A stretch of 64,000 bases of DNA from Mesorhizobium sp. AR07. Lineage in GTDB: Bacteria > Pseudomonadota > Alphaproteobacteria > Rhizobiales > Rhizobiaceae. Position 1 is the stretch's first letter. The number at the start of each line of letters is the position of its first letter. Positions 36,175-46,675 of this stretch are shown here, one piece after another. The position numbers and the translations under genes are program-made. The notes beneath the pieces were generated by a model. It was not told the DNA's origin. It did not search any database and saw only the letters and a list, made by a program, of their open reading frames with translations. The stretch is from contig NZ_CP080525.1 in NCBI RefSeq assembly GCF_024746815.1, positions 1,612,001 through 1,676,000 on the forward strand, in the 5' to 3' direction.

Positions 36175-37848
36175 TTATGCCGCCGTGGTGTTTTCGCGCA
36201 ACAATCGCTCGGCCGCCGCGCGGGCCTCGTCGGTGATGGTGGCGCCGGCCAGCATGCGCGCGATCTCTTCCTGCCGGGCCGGCCGGTCCATCTCGGCAAT
36301 GCCGGTCGCGACGCGGTCGGCGCTGCCCGATTTGGAGATCAGGAAATGCGTCGCCGCGCGCGCCGCCACCTGCGGCGCATGCGTGACCGACAGCACCTGC
36401 ACGCGCTTCGACAGCCGCGCCAGCCGCTGGCCGATGGCGTCGGCGACAGCGCCACCCACGCCGGTGTCTATTTCATCGAAAACCAGCGTCGGCGCCGAGC
36501 CCCGGTCGGCCAGCGCGACCTTCAGCGCCAAAAGGAAGCGCGACAGCTCGCCGCCGGACGCCACCTTCATCATCGGCCCGGGCCGCGTGCCGGGATTGGT
36601 GCGCACCCAGAACTCGATCTGGTCGATGCCCTCTTCCATGCGGCTCTCGGCCTCGCTCTTCATCTCGACGATGAAGGCGGCGCGTTCGAGCTTCAGCGCC
36701 GGCAGTTCGGCCATGACGGCCTTGGTCAGGCCGACCGCCGCCGCATGACGCAGCGAGGACAGCTGAGCGGCGGCAATGTCGTAGGCCTCGCGCGCGGCAG
36801 CGGCCTGCTTTTCCAGCCCGTGCAGACGCTCCTCGCCGGCATCGAGATCGGCGAGATCGGCCGACATCGCGTCGCGCAGCTGCGCCAGGTCGTCGACGGC
36901 GACGCTGTGCTTGCGCGAGGCCGCGCGCAGCGAAAACAGCCGCTCCTCGGCCTTCTCCAGCCGCTGCGGATCATATTCGGCGGCACGCAGTGCAGCCTCG
37001 ACGCCCGATTGCGCGGCGTCGAGCGACAGCATCGCCTCGTCGAGCGATTTGACCACGTCGTCGAGCAGGCCGGGCGCTTCCGTCACCTTACGTTGCAGCC
37101 GTCTGAGCAGGCTGGCCAATTGCGGCAACGGCGAGGACGGGCCGGACAGCACATCCTGGGCATCATGGATTTCGGAAGCGATCTTCTCCGCCCGCATCAT
37201 CGACGCGCGCAGCTCGGCGAGATCGGTCTCCTCGCCCGGCTGCGGATCGAGCTTCGTCAGCTCCGCCACCGCCGCGCGCAGGTAATCGGCCTCGCGCGCG
37301 GCCGCCGCCACCTTGGCACGGTGGCGCGAAAGCTCCTGCTCGCAGGCGCGCCACTGCCGCCATGCCTCGCCCGTCGAGCGGACGACGCCAAGATGGCCGC
37401 CGAAAGCGTCGAGCACCTCGCGATGGGCGCCCGGATCGACCAAGGCACGCTCGTCATGCTGGCCATGGATCTCGACCAGCGCGCGCCCGACATCGCGCAT
37501 CAGCGTGACGCTCGAAGGCTGATCGTTGACGAAGACGCGGGTGCGGCCATCCGCCGTCTGCAGGCGGCGCAGGATGATGTCGCCGTCATCGTCGATGGCA
37601 TTCTCAGCAAGCAGCGCACGGGCCGGATGGTTGCGCGGCACGTCGAAGACGGCGATCACCTGGCCCTGCGCCGCGCCATGGCGCACCAGCGACGCGTCGC
37701 CGCGCGCGCCGAGCGCCAGCGACAGGGCGTCGAGCAGGATGGATTTGCCGGCACCGGTTTCGCCGGTCAGCACGGAAAGACCCGGCTGGAAGTCGATATC
37801 CAGCTTCTCGATCAGGACGATATCACGGATCGACAGTCTGGAAAGCAT
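36175..37848 (-). CDS. recN: DNA repair protein RecN
   Basis: A 557-aa SMC-like ATPase for double-strand-break repair. The Walker A motif GETGAGKS is at residues 29-36, the middle part (about 150-365) is coiled coil, and the C-terminal part has SGGELSRFLLALKVAL (signature), TLVFDEIDTGVGG (Walker B) and VTHAPQVAA (H-loop). Length is normal. It belongs to the stretch lpxC-bamD-recN-ligA conserved downstream of ftsZ in rhizobia, but the 120-bp gap after bamD and a hairpin there suggest separate or attenuated transcription. Confidence 0.95.
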   Translation of the reverse strand: MLSRLSIRDIVLIEKLDIDFQPGLSVLTGETGAGKSILLDALSLALGARGDASLVRHGAAQGQVIAVFDVPRNHPARALLAENAIDDDGDIILRRLQTADGRTRVFVNDQPSSVTLMRDVGRALVEIHGQHDERALVDPGAHREVLDAFGGHLGVVRSTGEAWRQWRACEQELSRHRAKVAAAAREADYLRAAVAELTKLDPQPGEETDLAELRASMMRAEKIASEIHDAQDVLSGPSSPLPQLASLLRRLQRKVTEAPGLLDDVVKSLDEAMLSLDAAQSGVEAALRAAEYDPQRLEKAEERLFSLRAASRKHSVAVDDLAQLRDAMSADLADLDAGEERLHGLEKQAAAAREAYDIAAAQLSSLRHAAAVGLTKAVMAELPALKLERAAFIVEMKSEAESRMEEGIDQIEFWVRTNPGTRPGPMMKVASGGELSRFLLALKVALADRGSAPTLVFDEIDTGVGGAVADAIGQRLARLSKRVQVLSVTHAPQVAARAATHFLISKSGSADRVATGIAEMDRPARQEEIARMLAGATITDEARAAAERLLRENTTAA

Positions 37849-37927
37849 CAGAACCCGGATCTAGAACGGCGCGCGAACATTGGAGTCGCAGCGCCGCACT
37901 ATCTTTTTGTTTGAGCGCCGGATCAAT

Positions 37928-37953
37928 CCGAAAAAGCGTTGCGCACGCTTCGG
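37928..37953 (-). terminator. Hairpin after bamD
   Basis: CCGAAAAAGCG (37928-37938) faces CGCTTCGG (37946-37953) and forms a stem with two bulged A residues. It is 16 bp downstream of the bamD stop codon on the minus strand and may lower transcription into recN. Confidence 0.45.
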
Positions 37954-37968
37954 TCCAATGCCCTGGGG

Positions 37969-38838
37969 TCAGGCGCCGGTGATCATCTTCCCGGCCTTGG
38001 ATATCCACGACCCGGCATTCTCGCGCGGCGCAAGCCCGTTGCTCTGCAGCAGCTTGTAGGAATCCTTGTACCACGAGCTATCCGGATAGTTGGTGCCGAG
38101 CACGGCGGCGGCGGTCTGTGCCTCCGAGGTCAGGCCCATCGCGTAATAGCTTTCGGTCAGGCGGGCCAAGGCTTCCTCGACATGGCGCGTGTTGGAATAG
38201 TTCTCCACCACGGTGCGGAAGCGCTTGACGGCGGCGATGTATTCGCGGCGCTCGAGATAGTAGCGACCGATCTGCATCTCCTTGCCGGCCAGCTGATCGT
38301 TGGCGAAGCGGATCTTTTCCTTGGCGTCGTCGACATATTCCGATGTCGGCCAGCGCGTCACCAGGTCCTGCATCGTCTGCACGGTCTGGCGCGCTTCCTT
38401 CTGGTCCTGCGTCACGTCCTTGATCTGGCGGTAGTAGCTCAAGCCGATAATGTACTGCGCGTAGGCGGCTTCATCCGTCGACGGATAAAGCGTGAGATAG
38501 CGCTTGGCCGCGCCGATCGCCTCATCGTAATTGCCCTGGCGATAGTCGGCGAAAGCGCCCATCACCATCGATTTGCGGGCGAATTCCGAATAAGGGTGCT
38601 GGCGATCGACCGCATCGAATTTGCGGCTCGCCTCTTGCAGGCGTCCGGCATTCAGATTGGCAAGGCCCTGATTGTAAAGAACATCGGCCGGTTCTGTCTG
38701 GTCGACATAGGTCGACAGGTTGATATCTTTCTCCGACGACATGCAAGCCGACAGGAAGAGCGATGGAACAACCACCGAAAGCGCCAGGAAAACAGCCCGC
38801 CGCGGCGCTTTCGATTGACCGACTCGCTTGAAGAACAT
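37969..38838 (-). CDS. bamD: Outer membrane protein assembly factor BamD
   Basis: A 289-aa lipoprotein of the BAM complex that inserts beta-barrel proteins into the outer membrane. A signal peptide with lipobox LFLSAC (lipid-modified C32) is followed by tetratricopeptide repeats from about residue 50 ([66 protein letters not shown]). The ATG at 38838 is chosen because it gives a normal signal peptide; the open frame upstream covers repeat copy E. It lies 262 bp after lpxC, so has its own promoter or is read through from it. Confidence 0.94.
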   Translation of the reverse strand: MFFKRVGQSKAPRRAVFLALSVVVPSLFLSACMSSEKDINLSTYVDQTEPADVLYNQGLANLNAGRLQEASRKFDAVDRQHPYSEFARKSMVMGAFADYRQGNYDEAIGAAKRYLTLYPSTDEAAYAQYIIGLSYYRQIKDVTQDQKEARQTVQTMQDLVTRWPTSEYVDDAKEKIRFANDQLAGKEMQIGRYYLERREYIAAVKRFRTVVENYSNTRHVEEALARLTESYYAMGLTSEAQTAAAVLGTNYPDSSWYKDSYKLLQSNGLAPRENAGSWISKAGKMITGA

Positions 38839-38877
38839 GATTGGATTCCGCCCTTTCGGCGTTATTTCAATGCGCGT

Positions 38878-38925
38878 TGCATGCCGTTGTCCCAAACTTG
38901 GCCCCCACTTTTGAGCGACATGCAC
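38878..38925 (+). repeat. First half of the composite palindromic repeat, copy E
   Basis: TGCATGCCGTTGTCCCAAA on one side and CACTTTTGAGCGACATGCA on the other form the long palindrome of the repeat family; orientation is opposite to copies A, C and D when the central GTGG is used as guide. The AAAGCGCGTCGC half is absent. It lies in the leader region of bamD. Confidence 0.7.
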
Positions 38926-39100
38926 TAATCGACGGCAGCAGCCATAAACCATAACCGCCTTGCCCGGCAACGCTATCTCCGGGCAATCGCACATTTTTGT
39001 GGCGGTCTGACGTTGCTTGAACGTCGATGCAATTTCGCCGACAGGTGATGCATTCGCGCAACAGTTCTGCGTGCCTTGAAATCCGAAAGAATTAAGAAAA

Positions 39101-40051
39101 TCAGATCATCCAGGGCGCATAGAGCGGCGCGTTGACGGCGTTCATCTCGGCGCTGCGGCCGCGCTCGCGGCGCGTCGTCTCGACGATCTCGAACGCGGTA
39201 CGATCCGACAAGAGGCGGCGCAGCGCGGCGGCGTTCATCCTGTGGCCGCCGCGATAGGAACGGAAACAGCCGATGAACCGCGCGCCGGCCAGCGCAAGGT
39301 CGCCCATGGCGTCCAGCGTCTTGTGGCGCACGAATTCATTGGGATAGCGCAGGCCGCCCATGTTGATGACGCGGTTGTCGTCACCGATCACCAGCGAGTT
39401 CTCCAGCGAGGAGCCGAGCGCGTAACCGGCGGCCCACAGCCGCTCGACATCCTTCATGAACCCGAAGGTGCGGGCGCGCGCGATGTCGCGGCGGAAAATA
39501 TCGGCATTGAGATCCGACGCGAACAGCTGCCGGCCGATCGCCGGGCTCTCGAAGTCGATCTCGATCTCGAAACGGGTGCCGTCATACGGCTTGAACTCGG
39601 CCCAGGAGGCGCCGTTCTCGATGCGAACCGGCTTGATGACCCTTATGTAGCGCCGCTTGACCGACAGCGTTTCAATGCCTGCCTGGTCGATGGCTTCGAC
39701 GAACGCCATCGCGCTGCCATCGAAGATGGGGACCTCCGAACCGTCTATCTCGACGGCGACATTGTCGATGCCGAGCCCGAACAGCGCCGCCATGATGTGC
39801 TCGACCGTGGCGATGTGCTCGCCGGAGGGATCACCAAGCATGGTGCACAGGTCGGTAGCGCCGACTTCGGAAACCAGGGCGCGAAATTCGCGGCCCTGCT
39901 CTGCGCCATTGAAAAGCTGGAACACGATGCCTGTGTCGGCATCCGCCGGCATAAAGCTGATGGAAACTTCCTTGCCGCTGTGGACGCCGGTGCCTGTAAG
40001 CGACGCGCGCGTCTTCAATGTCGTCTGATAGTCGTGCAAGACAATCCCCAT
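39101..40051 (-). CDS. lpxC: UDP-3-O-acyl-N-acetylglucosamine deacetylase
   Basis: A 316-aa zinc enzyme that catalyses the committed step of lipid A synthesis. The zinc ligands are visible as the His in [12 protein letters not shown] (about residue 85) and the [12 protein letters not shown] motif (His and Asp, about 240-244); the catalytic base H267 equivalent is in YRGGHRMN. The [13 protein letters not shown] start at 40051 matches family N-termini. It stands 279 bp after ftsZ, behind a terminator-like palindrome, so probably has its own promoter. The C-terminal 20 residues ([18 protein letters not shown]) are specific to rhizobia-like members. Confidence 0.96.
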   Translation of the reverse strand: MGIVLHDYQTTLKTRASLTGTGVHSGKEVSISFMPADADTGIVFQLFNGAEQGREFRALVSEVGATDLCTMLGDPSGEHIATVEHIMAALFGLGIDNVAVEIDGSEVPIFDGSAMAFVEAIDQAGIETLSVKRRYIRVIKPVRIENGASWAEFKPYDGTRFEIEIDFESPAIGRQLFASDLNADIFRRDIARARTFGFMKDVERLWAAGYALGSSLENSLVIGDDNRVINMGGLRYPNEFVRHKTLDAMGDLALAGARFIGCFRSYRGGHRMNAAALRRLLSDRTAFEIVETTRRERGRSAEMNAVNAPLYAPWMI

Positions 40052-40276
40052 AAGCCCGAAATGCCTAGGTCCGCTTCTCCAGCCCGAGGGCGCGGCTCTT
40101 GTTGAAATCGGCTGGCAGGGCGACTTCCCCCGAAATCCCGGCAACCGACTATGGTAGGCCGGAAGATAATGTTCCGGCAGGGATACTCCAAATCACGGTT
40201 TCTTACCCTTTGTAACCGCGCCCCGGATCCCGCACGGTCTGATAACCACTTGAAATCACACCGTTTAAAACGTTAA

Positions 40277-40298
40277 CAGGCAAGCAATTGCTTGCCTG
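40277..40298 (-). terminator. Terminator palindrome after ftsZ
   Basis: A perfect 22-bp palindrome (arms CAGGCAAGCAA and TTGCTTGCCTG) lies 33 bp after the ftsZ stop. On the minus strand it is followed by GTTAACGTTTTAAACGG, a T-rich tract, as in an intrinsic terminator. It sits in the 279-bp gap before lpxC, which is otherwise AT-richer than average and likely carries the lpxC promoter. Confidence 0.7.
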
Positions 40299-40330
40299 CC
40301 TGTTAACAATTGTTAAAGCGCGTTTACCGA

Positions 40331-42010
40331 TCAGTTGGCCTGACGGCGCAGGAATGCCGGAATCTCCAGCTGATCGTCATCCTGAGTCGGCCTGACCTGC
40401 GGCGTCAGCCGGCCCTGGTCGTCGAGTTGACCGCGGCGCGGCGCGTAGAGCTGCGCGTCCTGGCTGGCGAGACGGCGCACCTCGGGTGCTGCCTGGCGCA
40501 ACTTGGGTTCGCGCGGCTGTGCCGGCTGCAACCGTGCGGGTTCTTCCTCGCGACGGGTCAGGCCGTTGGTCAGACGCTTCAGCAGGCCCATCGGTCCGCT
40601 GTTCTCGTGGTCGACCGGACGGCTCTTGGCATCCACCTCGGCCTTGACCACCGGCGGAAAGTCCTCGACACGCGGCATGCGCTGCGGCGCCATCGCTACT
40701 GGCTGCGGGGCCTCGCGCTGCAGCATTTCGCGCGGCTGCGGAGCCGGCTGCATCTGCTGGGCGGCTGGCTGCGGCATCGGCTGTGCTGGCGGCGCCTGGA
40801 AGATCTTGCTCTGCGGGCGGAAATCGTCCGCATGGGCGGCGGGCGCCGGGCGAGCCTGCGCCATGGCTGCGGCATTTGCTTCCGCCAGATGGATGGCTTC
40901 GGCGACCGGGTCGACGGCGCGTGGTTCGTAGGCTGCCTGCTGGGCCGGCACTGGCCGGCTTTCCACCGCGGCAACGGCTGACCGGCTGACCGGCTTCTGC
41001 GGCGCCGTGCGGATCGAGATCGGCGCGGCGGCGATTTCAGCCGCCGACTTGTCGATGCCGGTGGCAACCACCGAGACCCGGATGACGCCTTCGAGTTCCT
41101 CGTCGAAGGTGGCGCCCAGGATGATGTTGGCGTCCTGGTCGACTTCCTCGCGGATGCGGGTCGCCGCTTCGTCGACCTCGAACAGCGTCAGGTCGCGGCC
41201 GCCGGTGATCGAGATCAGCAGGCCCTTGGCACCCTTCATCGAGGTCTCGTCGAGCAGCGGGTTGGCAATCGCCGCTTCGGCGGCGGCCATCGCGCGGCCC
41301 TCGCCCGAAGCCTCGCCGGTGCCCATCATCGCCTTGCCCATCTCGCGCATGACGGAACGGACGTCGGCGAAGTCTAGATTGATCAGGCCTTCCTTGACCA
41401 TCAGGTCGGTGATGCAGGCGACACCGGAATAGAGCACCTGGTCGGCCATGGCGAAGGCGTCGGCGAAGGTGGTCTTGTCATTGGCCAGCCGGAACAGGTT
41501 CTGGTTGGGGATGACGATGAGGGTATCGACGCATTTCTGCAGTTCCTCGATGCCCATATCCGCCGTCTTCATGCGGCGCTGGCCTTCGAAATGGAACGGC
41601 TTGGTGACGACGCCGACGGTGAGAATGCCTTTTTCACGGGCAGCACGCGCCACGACGGGAGCAGCACCGGTGCCGGTGCCGCCGCCCATGCCGGCGGTAA
41701 CGAAGCACATATGGGTGTTGGACAGATGATCGATGATCTCGTCGATGCATTCTTCCGCCGCCGCGCGCCCGACTTCCGGCTGCGATCCGGCGCCAAGGCC
41801 CTCGGTGACATGCGCGCCGAGCTGGATCAGCCGATCGGCCTTCGACATGGTCAGCGCCTGCGCGTCCGTGTTGGCCACCACGAACTCAACACCGCGCAGA
41901 CCGGCGGTGATCATGTTGTTGACGGCATTGCCGCCGCCGCCGCCGACACCAAACACGGTGATGCGCGGCTTAAGCTCGGTGATGTCCGGCTTTTGCAGAT
42001 TGATGGTCAT
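40331..42010 (-). CDS. ftsZ: Cell division protein FtsZ
   Basis: A 559-aa tubulin-like GTPase that forms the division ring. The GTP-binding loop [11 protein letters not shown] is at residues 23-33, the tubulin signature [10 protein letters not shown] at 109-118, and the synergy loop residues [11 protein letters not shown] at about 210. The globular domain ends near 320. A long proline/glutamine-rich linker (about 330-540) leads to the C-terminal peptide [14 protein letters not shown], which binds FtsA. This long form is typical of Rhizobiales. It lies 66 bp after ftsA. Confidence 0.98.
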   Translation of the reverse strand: MTINLQKPDITELKPRITVFGVGGGGGNAVNNMITAGLRGVEFVVANTDAQALTMSKADRLIQLGAHVTEGLGAGSQPEVGRAAAEECIDEIIDHLSNTHMCFVTAGMGGGTGTGAAPVVARAAREKGILTVGVVTKPFHFEGQRRMKTADMGIEELQKCVDTLIVIPNQNLFRLANDKTTFADAFAMADQVLYSGVACITDLMVKEGLINLDFADVRSVMREMGKAMMGTGEASGEGRAMAAAEAAIANPLLDETSMKGAKGLLISITGGRDLTLFEVDEAATRIREEVDQDANIILGATFDEELEGVIRVSVVATGIDKSAAEIAAAPISIRTAPQKPVSRSAVAAVESRPVPAQQAAYEPRAVDPVAEAIHLAEANAAAMAQARPAPAAHADDFRPQSKIFQAPPAQPMPQPAAQQMQPAPQPREMLQREAPQPVAMAPQRMPRVEDFPPVVKAEVDAKSRPVDHENSGPMGLLKRLTNGLTRREEEPARLQPAQPREPKLRQAAPEVRRLASQDAQLYAPRRGQLDDQGRLTPQVRPTQDDDQLEIPAFLRRQAN

Positions 42011-42076
42011 TGTCTCCGTCCTTTGCCTTTCACGCCGCTTCGCCGCCGCGGCCGCCTATGGGGCTGTCCCCGTCAA

Positions 42077-43384
42077 TTAGAAACTGTCTCTCAACCACTG
42101 ACTCATGCGATGCAGTTTTCCGCCCGTCCCGGTCATTCTGAGACCGGAAATTCCTTTCGCCGGATGGCTCTCGAAGCTTGCCATCTGCGGATAGATCAGA
42201 AGCCCCACCGCGGCCGAGAAGGCCGGTCCCTTTGCCGCTTCCGGCAGGCCGGCCACGCCGAGCGGGCGGCCGATGCGTACATTGCGTCCCAGAATGCGGC
42301 GCGCCGCCTCCGGCAGGCCGGCGAGCTGGCTGGCGCCGCCGGTCAAGACAACGCGCTTGCCCACCGCATTGCCGTAGCCGGACTTGTTCAGCCGGTCGCG
42401 CAGCAGCTCGAGCGTCTCGTCGATGCGGGCACGCACGATGCGCGTCATCACCGAACGCGGGATCTGCAGCGGCACGTCGCCATCGTCGCCGATCGGCTGG
42501 ATCGAGACCAGGTCGCGGTCGTCGGCGCTGCCCGGCAGCGCCGAGCCGTGCATCACCTTCAGCCGCTCGGCGGCATCGAGTGAGGTCGAAAGCCCCTTGG
42601 CCATATCCAGCGTGACGTGGTTGCCGCCAATGGCGATGGCGTCGCCATGGACGAACTTGCCTTCCGAAAACACCGAGATCGTCGTCGTGCCGCCGCCCAT
42701 GTCGATGCAGGCCGCGCCCATTTCCAGTTCGTCGTCGACCAGGGCAGCCAACCCGCTGGCATAGGGCGTCGCCACCAGGCGTTCGACCGACAGGTGCGAA
42801 CGGTTGATGGAAAGCTCCAGATTGCGCATTGGCGCGGCGTCGCCCGTCAACACATGCATGTCGACACCAAGTGCGTCGCCGACCATGCCGCGCGGATCCC
42901 GCACGCCGCGCTCGGCGTCGAGCGAGAAGCCGACGGGCAGCGAATGGATCACCTCGCGTTCGGCCTTCAGCGCCTGCTTGGCGCCGGCACCGAGAACGCG
43001 CTTGATGTCGGCCTCGTCGGCCTCGTGGCCACCAAGATTGATGGTGGCCGAGAAGGATTCGCTCTTCAGCCGGCCGGCGGTCATGTTGACGATCAGCGAA
43101 TCGACCGTCAGCCCCGCCATGCGCTCGGCGGCGTCGACGGCGAGACGGATGGCGTGTTCTGCGCGGTCGAGATCGACGACGACACCCGATTTCACGCCTT
43201 GCGACTTCTGATGGCCGATGCCGATCACCTGGATCCGGTGCGAACGGCCGCGCAACAGCTTGCCGTCATCGCACGGCTTCAGCTTGGCCACCATGCAGCA
43301 GACCTTGCTCGAACCGACATCCAGCACTGTCAGGGTGCCGGACCGGCGCGACGCGGCATCGCCATGACCGCCAAGCCAGCTCAT
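42077..43384 (-). CDS. ftsA: Cell division protein FtsA
   Basis: A 435-aa actin-like ATPase that anchors FtsZ to the membrane. The phosphate-1 region VLDVGSSKVCCMVAKLKP is at about 20-37, the 1C domain at about 100-180, and the phosphate-2 motif CIDMGGGTTTISVF and adenosine motif VVLTGGASQLAG follow. The C-terminal amphipathic helix SQWLRDSF is the membrane-targeting segment. The ATG at 43384 overlaps the ftsQ stop by four bases, so translation is coupled. Confidence 0.97.
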   Translation of the reverse strand: MSWLGGHGDAASRRSGTLTVLDVGSSKVCCMVAKLKPCDDGKLLRGRSHRIQVIGIGHQKSQGVKSGVVVDLDRAEHAIRLAVDAAERMAGLTVDSLIVNMTAGRLKSESFSATINLGGHEADEADIKRVLGAGAKQALKAEREVIHSLPVGFSLDAERGVRDPRGMVGDALGVDMHVLTGDAAPMRNLELSINRSHLSVERLVATPYASGLAALVDDELEMGAACIDMGGGTTTISVFSEGKFVHGDAIAIGGNHVTLDMAKGLSTSLDAAERLKVMHGSALPGSADDRDLVSIQPIGDDGDVPLQIPRSVMTRIVRARIDETLELLRDRLNKSGYGNAVGKRVVLTGGASQLAGLPEAARRILGRNVRIGRPLGVAGLPEAAKGPAFSAAVGLLIYPQMASFESHPAKGISGLRMTGTGGKLHRMSQWLRDSF

Positions 43385-44322
43385 ATTTTCGTCTCCGGCT
43401 TGCGTTTCAGGCTTTTCGGCTTTTCGTTGAGGGCGGCTTCGCGCTGCGTCGCCGCCTCCGGCGTCAGCTGCACGACCAGCCGGTCGGTCAGACGCATGTC
43501 GATGGCAGCGATGTCACGCGACAACAGCCCCTTGTCCTGGTCCATCTTGACCAGTTCGGCGATCGCCTGATCCTCGTCATCCTCGGGAAGCTTGACGGTG
43601 ATGCCGTTGTCCAGCTTCAGGTCCCAGCGCCGCTCACCGATGCGGATATAGCCTTTGATGCGGTTCGCCAGATCGGGATATTTCTCGACCTTGGCCAGGA
43701 AGTCCGGCGCCTTGGCCGGCGCGCCGACGCCGATCAGCAGCGGCAAAAGCACCTGCTTGCCGCCGGAGAACGGCGCGATCACGGCGCCATTCTTCTCGAT
43801 GACGGAGAGCTCATCGCCTTGCTGCCAGAGCGCGAAGGGCTCGCGCTCCTCGACGCGCACTTCCAGCGTGTGCGGATAGACCTTGCGGACCGCAGCGACC
43901 TCGATCCACGGCAGGCCGGAAATCCGCTCGCGCGCCGCCTCGGCATCGAAACCGATCAGCGAGGTCCAGCCGTCGAGTTCGAGCCTGTCGAGGATGTCGA
44001 TCTCGGAGGTCTGGCGATTGCCGACCACCTTGACCTGATCGACGGCAAAGCCGGTGCGGGCGGTGATGCTCTGGACGATGCCGTCGACATGGCCGCCAAG
44101 ATACGCGCCATAGGCGCTGCTCGAGGCAACCAGCACGGCAGACATCATAGCCGCGGAGAAGCGCGGCGCCTGGAATTCCCCCACGCCCAGGCGCGCCAGA
44201 ACGCGCACCGGGCGGCGAAGCACACGCGGCAGCACGAAATGGTCCAGCGACAACGGCAGACCGAACAGCGCCGGCCCAGCCGCGCCCTTCCCCTTGCCTT
44301 GTCCCCATTTCAACGCAGACAC
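43381..44322 (-). CDS. ftsQ: Cell division protein FtsQ
   Basis: A 313-aa bitopic divisome protein. A cytoplasmic N-terminal part is followed by one membrane helix ([23 protein letters not shown], about 57-79) and a periplasmic POTRA domain ([25 protein letters not shown]) and beta domain. The GTG at 44322 is preferred because GGAGG sits seven bases upstream; an ATG at 44343 in the same frame lacks such a site. Either start overlaps the ddl stop, so translation is coupled. The C-terminal tail is rich in Lys ([16 protein letters not shown]). Confidence 0.93.
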   Translation of the reverse strand: MSALKWGQGKGKGAAGPALFGLPLSLDHFVLPRVLRRPVRVLARLGVGEFQAPRFSAAMMSAVLVASSSAYGAYLGGHVDGIVQSITARTGFAVDQVKVVGNRQTSEIDILDRLELDGWTSLIGFDAEAARERISGLPWIEVAAVRKVYPHTLEVRVEEREPFALWQQGDELSVIEKNGAVIAPFSGGKQVLLPLLIGVGAPAKAPDFLAKVEKYPDLANRIKGYIRIGERRWDLKLDNGITVKLPEDDEDQAIAELVKMDQDKGLLSRDIAAIDMRLTDRLVVQLTPEAATQREAALNEKPKSLKRKPETKI

Positions 44323-45236
44323 GAAGCGTCCTCCACCATCCAACTCAACAAATCGCCAAACGAGTGCCCGGCCTGGGCGGCGATTTCAGGCACCAAGGAC
44401 GTCGGCGTCATACCCGGCTGGGTGTTGACCTCAAGCCAGACAACCTCGCCGTTTTCGGAATGCCGATCGTCGTAACGGAAGTCCGACCGGGAAACGCCCC
44501 GGCAGCCGATCGCTTGGTGAGCCTTGAGCGCCAGTGTTTGTATTTTTTGGTAAATATTCGGTGAAACTTTTGCGGGGCATTCGTGCTTTGATCCCCCAGC
44601 GACATATTTTGAATCATAGTCGTAGAAGGAATGGCCGGTCGGAATGATCTCACAGACCCCCAGCGCCACATCGCCCATGACGGCGCAGGTCAGCTCGCGG
44701 CCATGGATGTAACGCTCCACCATGACGGTATCGCCGTATTTCCACTCGGACGAGCCGATGATCTGCGGCGGATGCGACTGCCCCTCATGCACGATGACGA
44801 CACCGAAGCTCGATCCCTCATTGACCGGCTTGACCACATAGGGCGGCTTCATCGGGTGCTTGCTCTGGATGGCGAAGCGGCTGGCGACCTTCGATTCGGC
44901 GACAGGGACGCCAACCGACCTGACAACCCGCTTGGCCTGCTCCTTGTTCATGGCCAGCGCCGAGGCGAGCACGCCGGAATGAGTGTAGGGAATGCCGAGA
45001 TATTCGAGGATGCCCTGGATGGTGCCATCCTCGCCGAACGGGCCATGCAGCGCGTTGAAGGCGACATCGGGCCGGAGCTCGGCAAGCACCGAGCCGACAT
45101 CGCGCCCGACATCGACGCGCGTGACCTGATAACCTTCCTTCTCGAGCTCATCGGCACATGCCTTTCCCGAAGACAGGGACACGGGCCGCTCGGACGAGAA
45201 ACCACCCAGCAGGACGGCCACATGCTTGCTTTTCAT
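44310..45236 (-). CDS. ddl: D-alanine--D-alanine ligase
   Basis: A 308-aa ATP-grasp enzyme that makes the D-Ala-D-Ala dipeptide for peptidoglycan. The N-terminal motif is [20 protein letters not shown], the [12 protein letters not shown] loop follows, then the ATP-grasp domain ([19 protein letters not shown]) and the metal-binding [19 protein letters not shown]. Length is standard for the DdlB form. It opens the ddl-ftsQ-ftsA-ftsZ segment, with 473 bp before it that carry the GANTC cluster. Confidence 0.96.
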   Translation of the reverse strand: MKSKHVAVLLGGFSSERPVSLSSGKACADELEKEGYQVTRVDVGRDVGSVLAELRPDVAFNALHGPFGEDGTIQGILEYLGIPYTHSGVLASALAMNKEQAKRVVRSVGVPVAESKVASRFAIQSKHPMKPPYVVKPVNEGSSFGVVIVHEGQSHPPQIIGSSEWKYGDTVMVERYIHGRELTCAVMGDVALGVCEIIPTGHSFYDYDSKYVAGGSKHECPAKVSPNIYQKIQTLALKAHQAIGCRGVSRSDFRYDDRHSENGEVVWLEVNTQPGMTPTSLVPEIAAQAGHSFGDLLSWMVEDASCLR

Positions 45237-45289
45237 TCCCCGTCATCCCCTCTCACGGCGGACCAAAAACCAAGATTTTCCGCAACATT

Positions 45290-45577
45290 GAGTCAGAGTC
45301 TCCCGGCAGGTTGCCCCCCAGACGGAAAACGCTGAAACGCGTCGAACGACTCAAATCAGGAAACGCTTTGGAGCAGAGAATCAGAGAGTTGATTCACTGG
45401 CAAGTGCTTACGATTCCGAGAGATTCACTTTCTGAGAAAATGGGTGAGAAAAGCGTGTCGTTGAGTCTTTGCAGCAACGGTTCACGGGCCGTTTCGGCCG
45501 CGTTGAAGTTCATGCATCACGTGAACTTCAGCGCGCGCCAATATGTGTTGAGATTCAGGTCAGGCCGAGCCGGAGTC
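45290..45577. promoter_or_regulatory. Cluster of ten GANTC (CcrM) sites upstream of ddl-ftsQAZ
   Basis: The 473-bp gap between murB and ddl has no gene. Within 288 bp it contains ten GANTC sites at 45290, 45296, 45348, 45378, 45391, 45412, 45422, 45463, 45552 and 45573. Random expectation is about one. GANTC is the target of the alphaproteobacterial cell-cycle methylase CcrM, and ftsZ in Caulobacter is controlled through such methylation. Two sites share the 8-mer GATTCACT (45391 and 45422), 31 bp or three helical turns apart. This is probably the promoter region for ddl-ftsQ-ftsA-ftsZ. The site count is direct observation; the control function is inferred. Confidence 0.7.
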
Positions 45578-45709
45578 GAAGACGGGCGCGAAGCGACCAA
45601 ACTGGATGGCTTTCGAGAACCGCAGTGGAGCCGACATTCGGGTCCATGAGCACCGGAAGCCCGGAAAGCCGCCGTTTGCAGGCCGGCATCACCTGAATGT
45701 CAGCGCACC

Positions 45710-46675
45710 TTAAAGGAGTTGTCCAAGAAACTCCTGCACGGCATGTCCCGGTCGAAAATTGCCGATGCGCTTGATTTCCCATTGCAGCCGGATGCCCGAA
45801 TTCTCCAGCACCCGCGTGCGCACCGTCTCGCCGAGATATTCGAGGTCGTAGCCGGTCGCGGTTCCCGTGTTGATCATGAAGTTGCAATGCATCGGCGACA
45901 TCTGCGCGCCGCCGATCATCAGGCCGCGGCAGCCCGCCTTGTCGATCTCCTTCCAGGCCGAAGTGCCTTCCGGGTTCTTGAAGGTCGAACCGCCGGTCTT
46001 CTCGCGGATCGGCTGCACGGTCTCGCGGTGGTTCTGCACCGCATCCATCGCCGCCTTGATCGCTGTCTTGTCCTCGGCAAAGCCCTCGAACACGGCGGAG
46101 GTGAAGATCAGCCCGGCAGGTGCCGCCGAATGGCGATAGGCATAGCCCATCTCGACATTGCTCAGCGTTTGCACATTGCCCTTGCGGTCGAGAGCGCGCA
46201 CCTCGACGACGCGTTCGCGCGTCTCGACGCCATTGGCGCCGGCATTCATCCGCAGCGCGCCGCCGATGGCGCCCGGAATACCGTGATAGAAATGAAAGCC
46301 GCCAATGCCGGCTTCGAGCGCCACAGCGGCGACGCGCTTGTCGGGCGTCGCCGCACCCGCCTTGATCCTGGCAGGGCCAATCACCTCGGCCTCGCCAAAG
46401 CCCTTGGCCGAAAGCCTGATAACAAAACCCGGAATGCCACCGTCCCGAACCAGAAGGTTCGAGCCGATACCGACAATGGTCAGCGGTATGTCCTCGGGAA
46501 CGGCTTTGAGGAACGTCGCAAGGTCCTCCTCATCGGCCGGCTGGAACAGCACTTCGGCCAGCCCCCCGGCACGGAACCAGGTGATCTTGTCCATCTCGGC
46601 ATTTGGCGTCAGGCGGCCGCGCAGGCCGGCAAGCCGGTCGCCAAGTCTGTCGATCAGGGCCTGGCCGTGCATCAT
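45710..46675 (-). CDS. murB: UDP-N-acetylmuramate dehydrogenase (MurB)
   Basis: A 321-aa FAD enzyme that reduces UDP-GlcNAc-enolpyruvate to UDP-MurNAc. The FAD domain shows [16 protein letters not shown] and [18 protein letters not shown]; the substrate domain shows the catalytic serine in [11 protein letters not shown]. It is of the type lacking the YF insertion loop. The start is ATG at 46675, overlapping the murC stop by four bases; a second ATG follows at once. Last gene of the mraZ-murB segment. Confidence 0.96.
   Translation of the reverse strand: MMHGQALIDRLGDRLAGLRGRLTPNAEMDKITWFRAGGLAEVLFQPADEEDLATFLKAVPEDIPLTIVGIGSNLLVRDGGIPGFVIRLSAKGFGEAEVIGPARIKAGAATPDKRVAAVALEAGIGGFHFYHGIPGAIGGALRMNAGANGVETRERVVEVRALDRKGNVQTLSNVEMGYAYRHSAAPAGLIFTSAVFEGFAEDKTAIKAAMDAVQNHRETVQPIREKTGGSTFKNPEGTSAWKEIDKAGCRGLMIGGAQMSPMHCNFMINTGTATGYDLEYLGETVRTRVLENSGIRLQWEIKRIGNFRPGHAVQEFLGQLL

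Noticed and set aside
40277..40310. TTAAC..GTTAA pairs near the ftsZ end as CtrA boxes
   Set aside because: The spacing between TTAA half-sites is six or four bases, not the seven of the CtrA consensus; the structure fits a terminator better.
45158..45649. A 163-codon plus-strand frame in the murB-ddl gap
   Set aside because: No ribosome site, no protein-like composition, and it overlaps ddl in antisense; the stretch is better read as the GANTC-rich control region.
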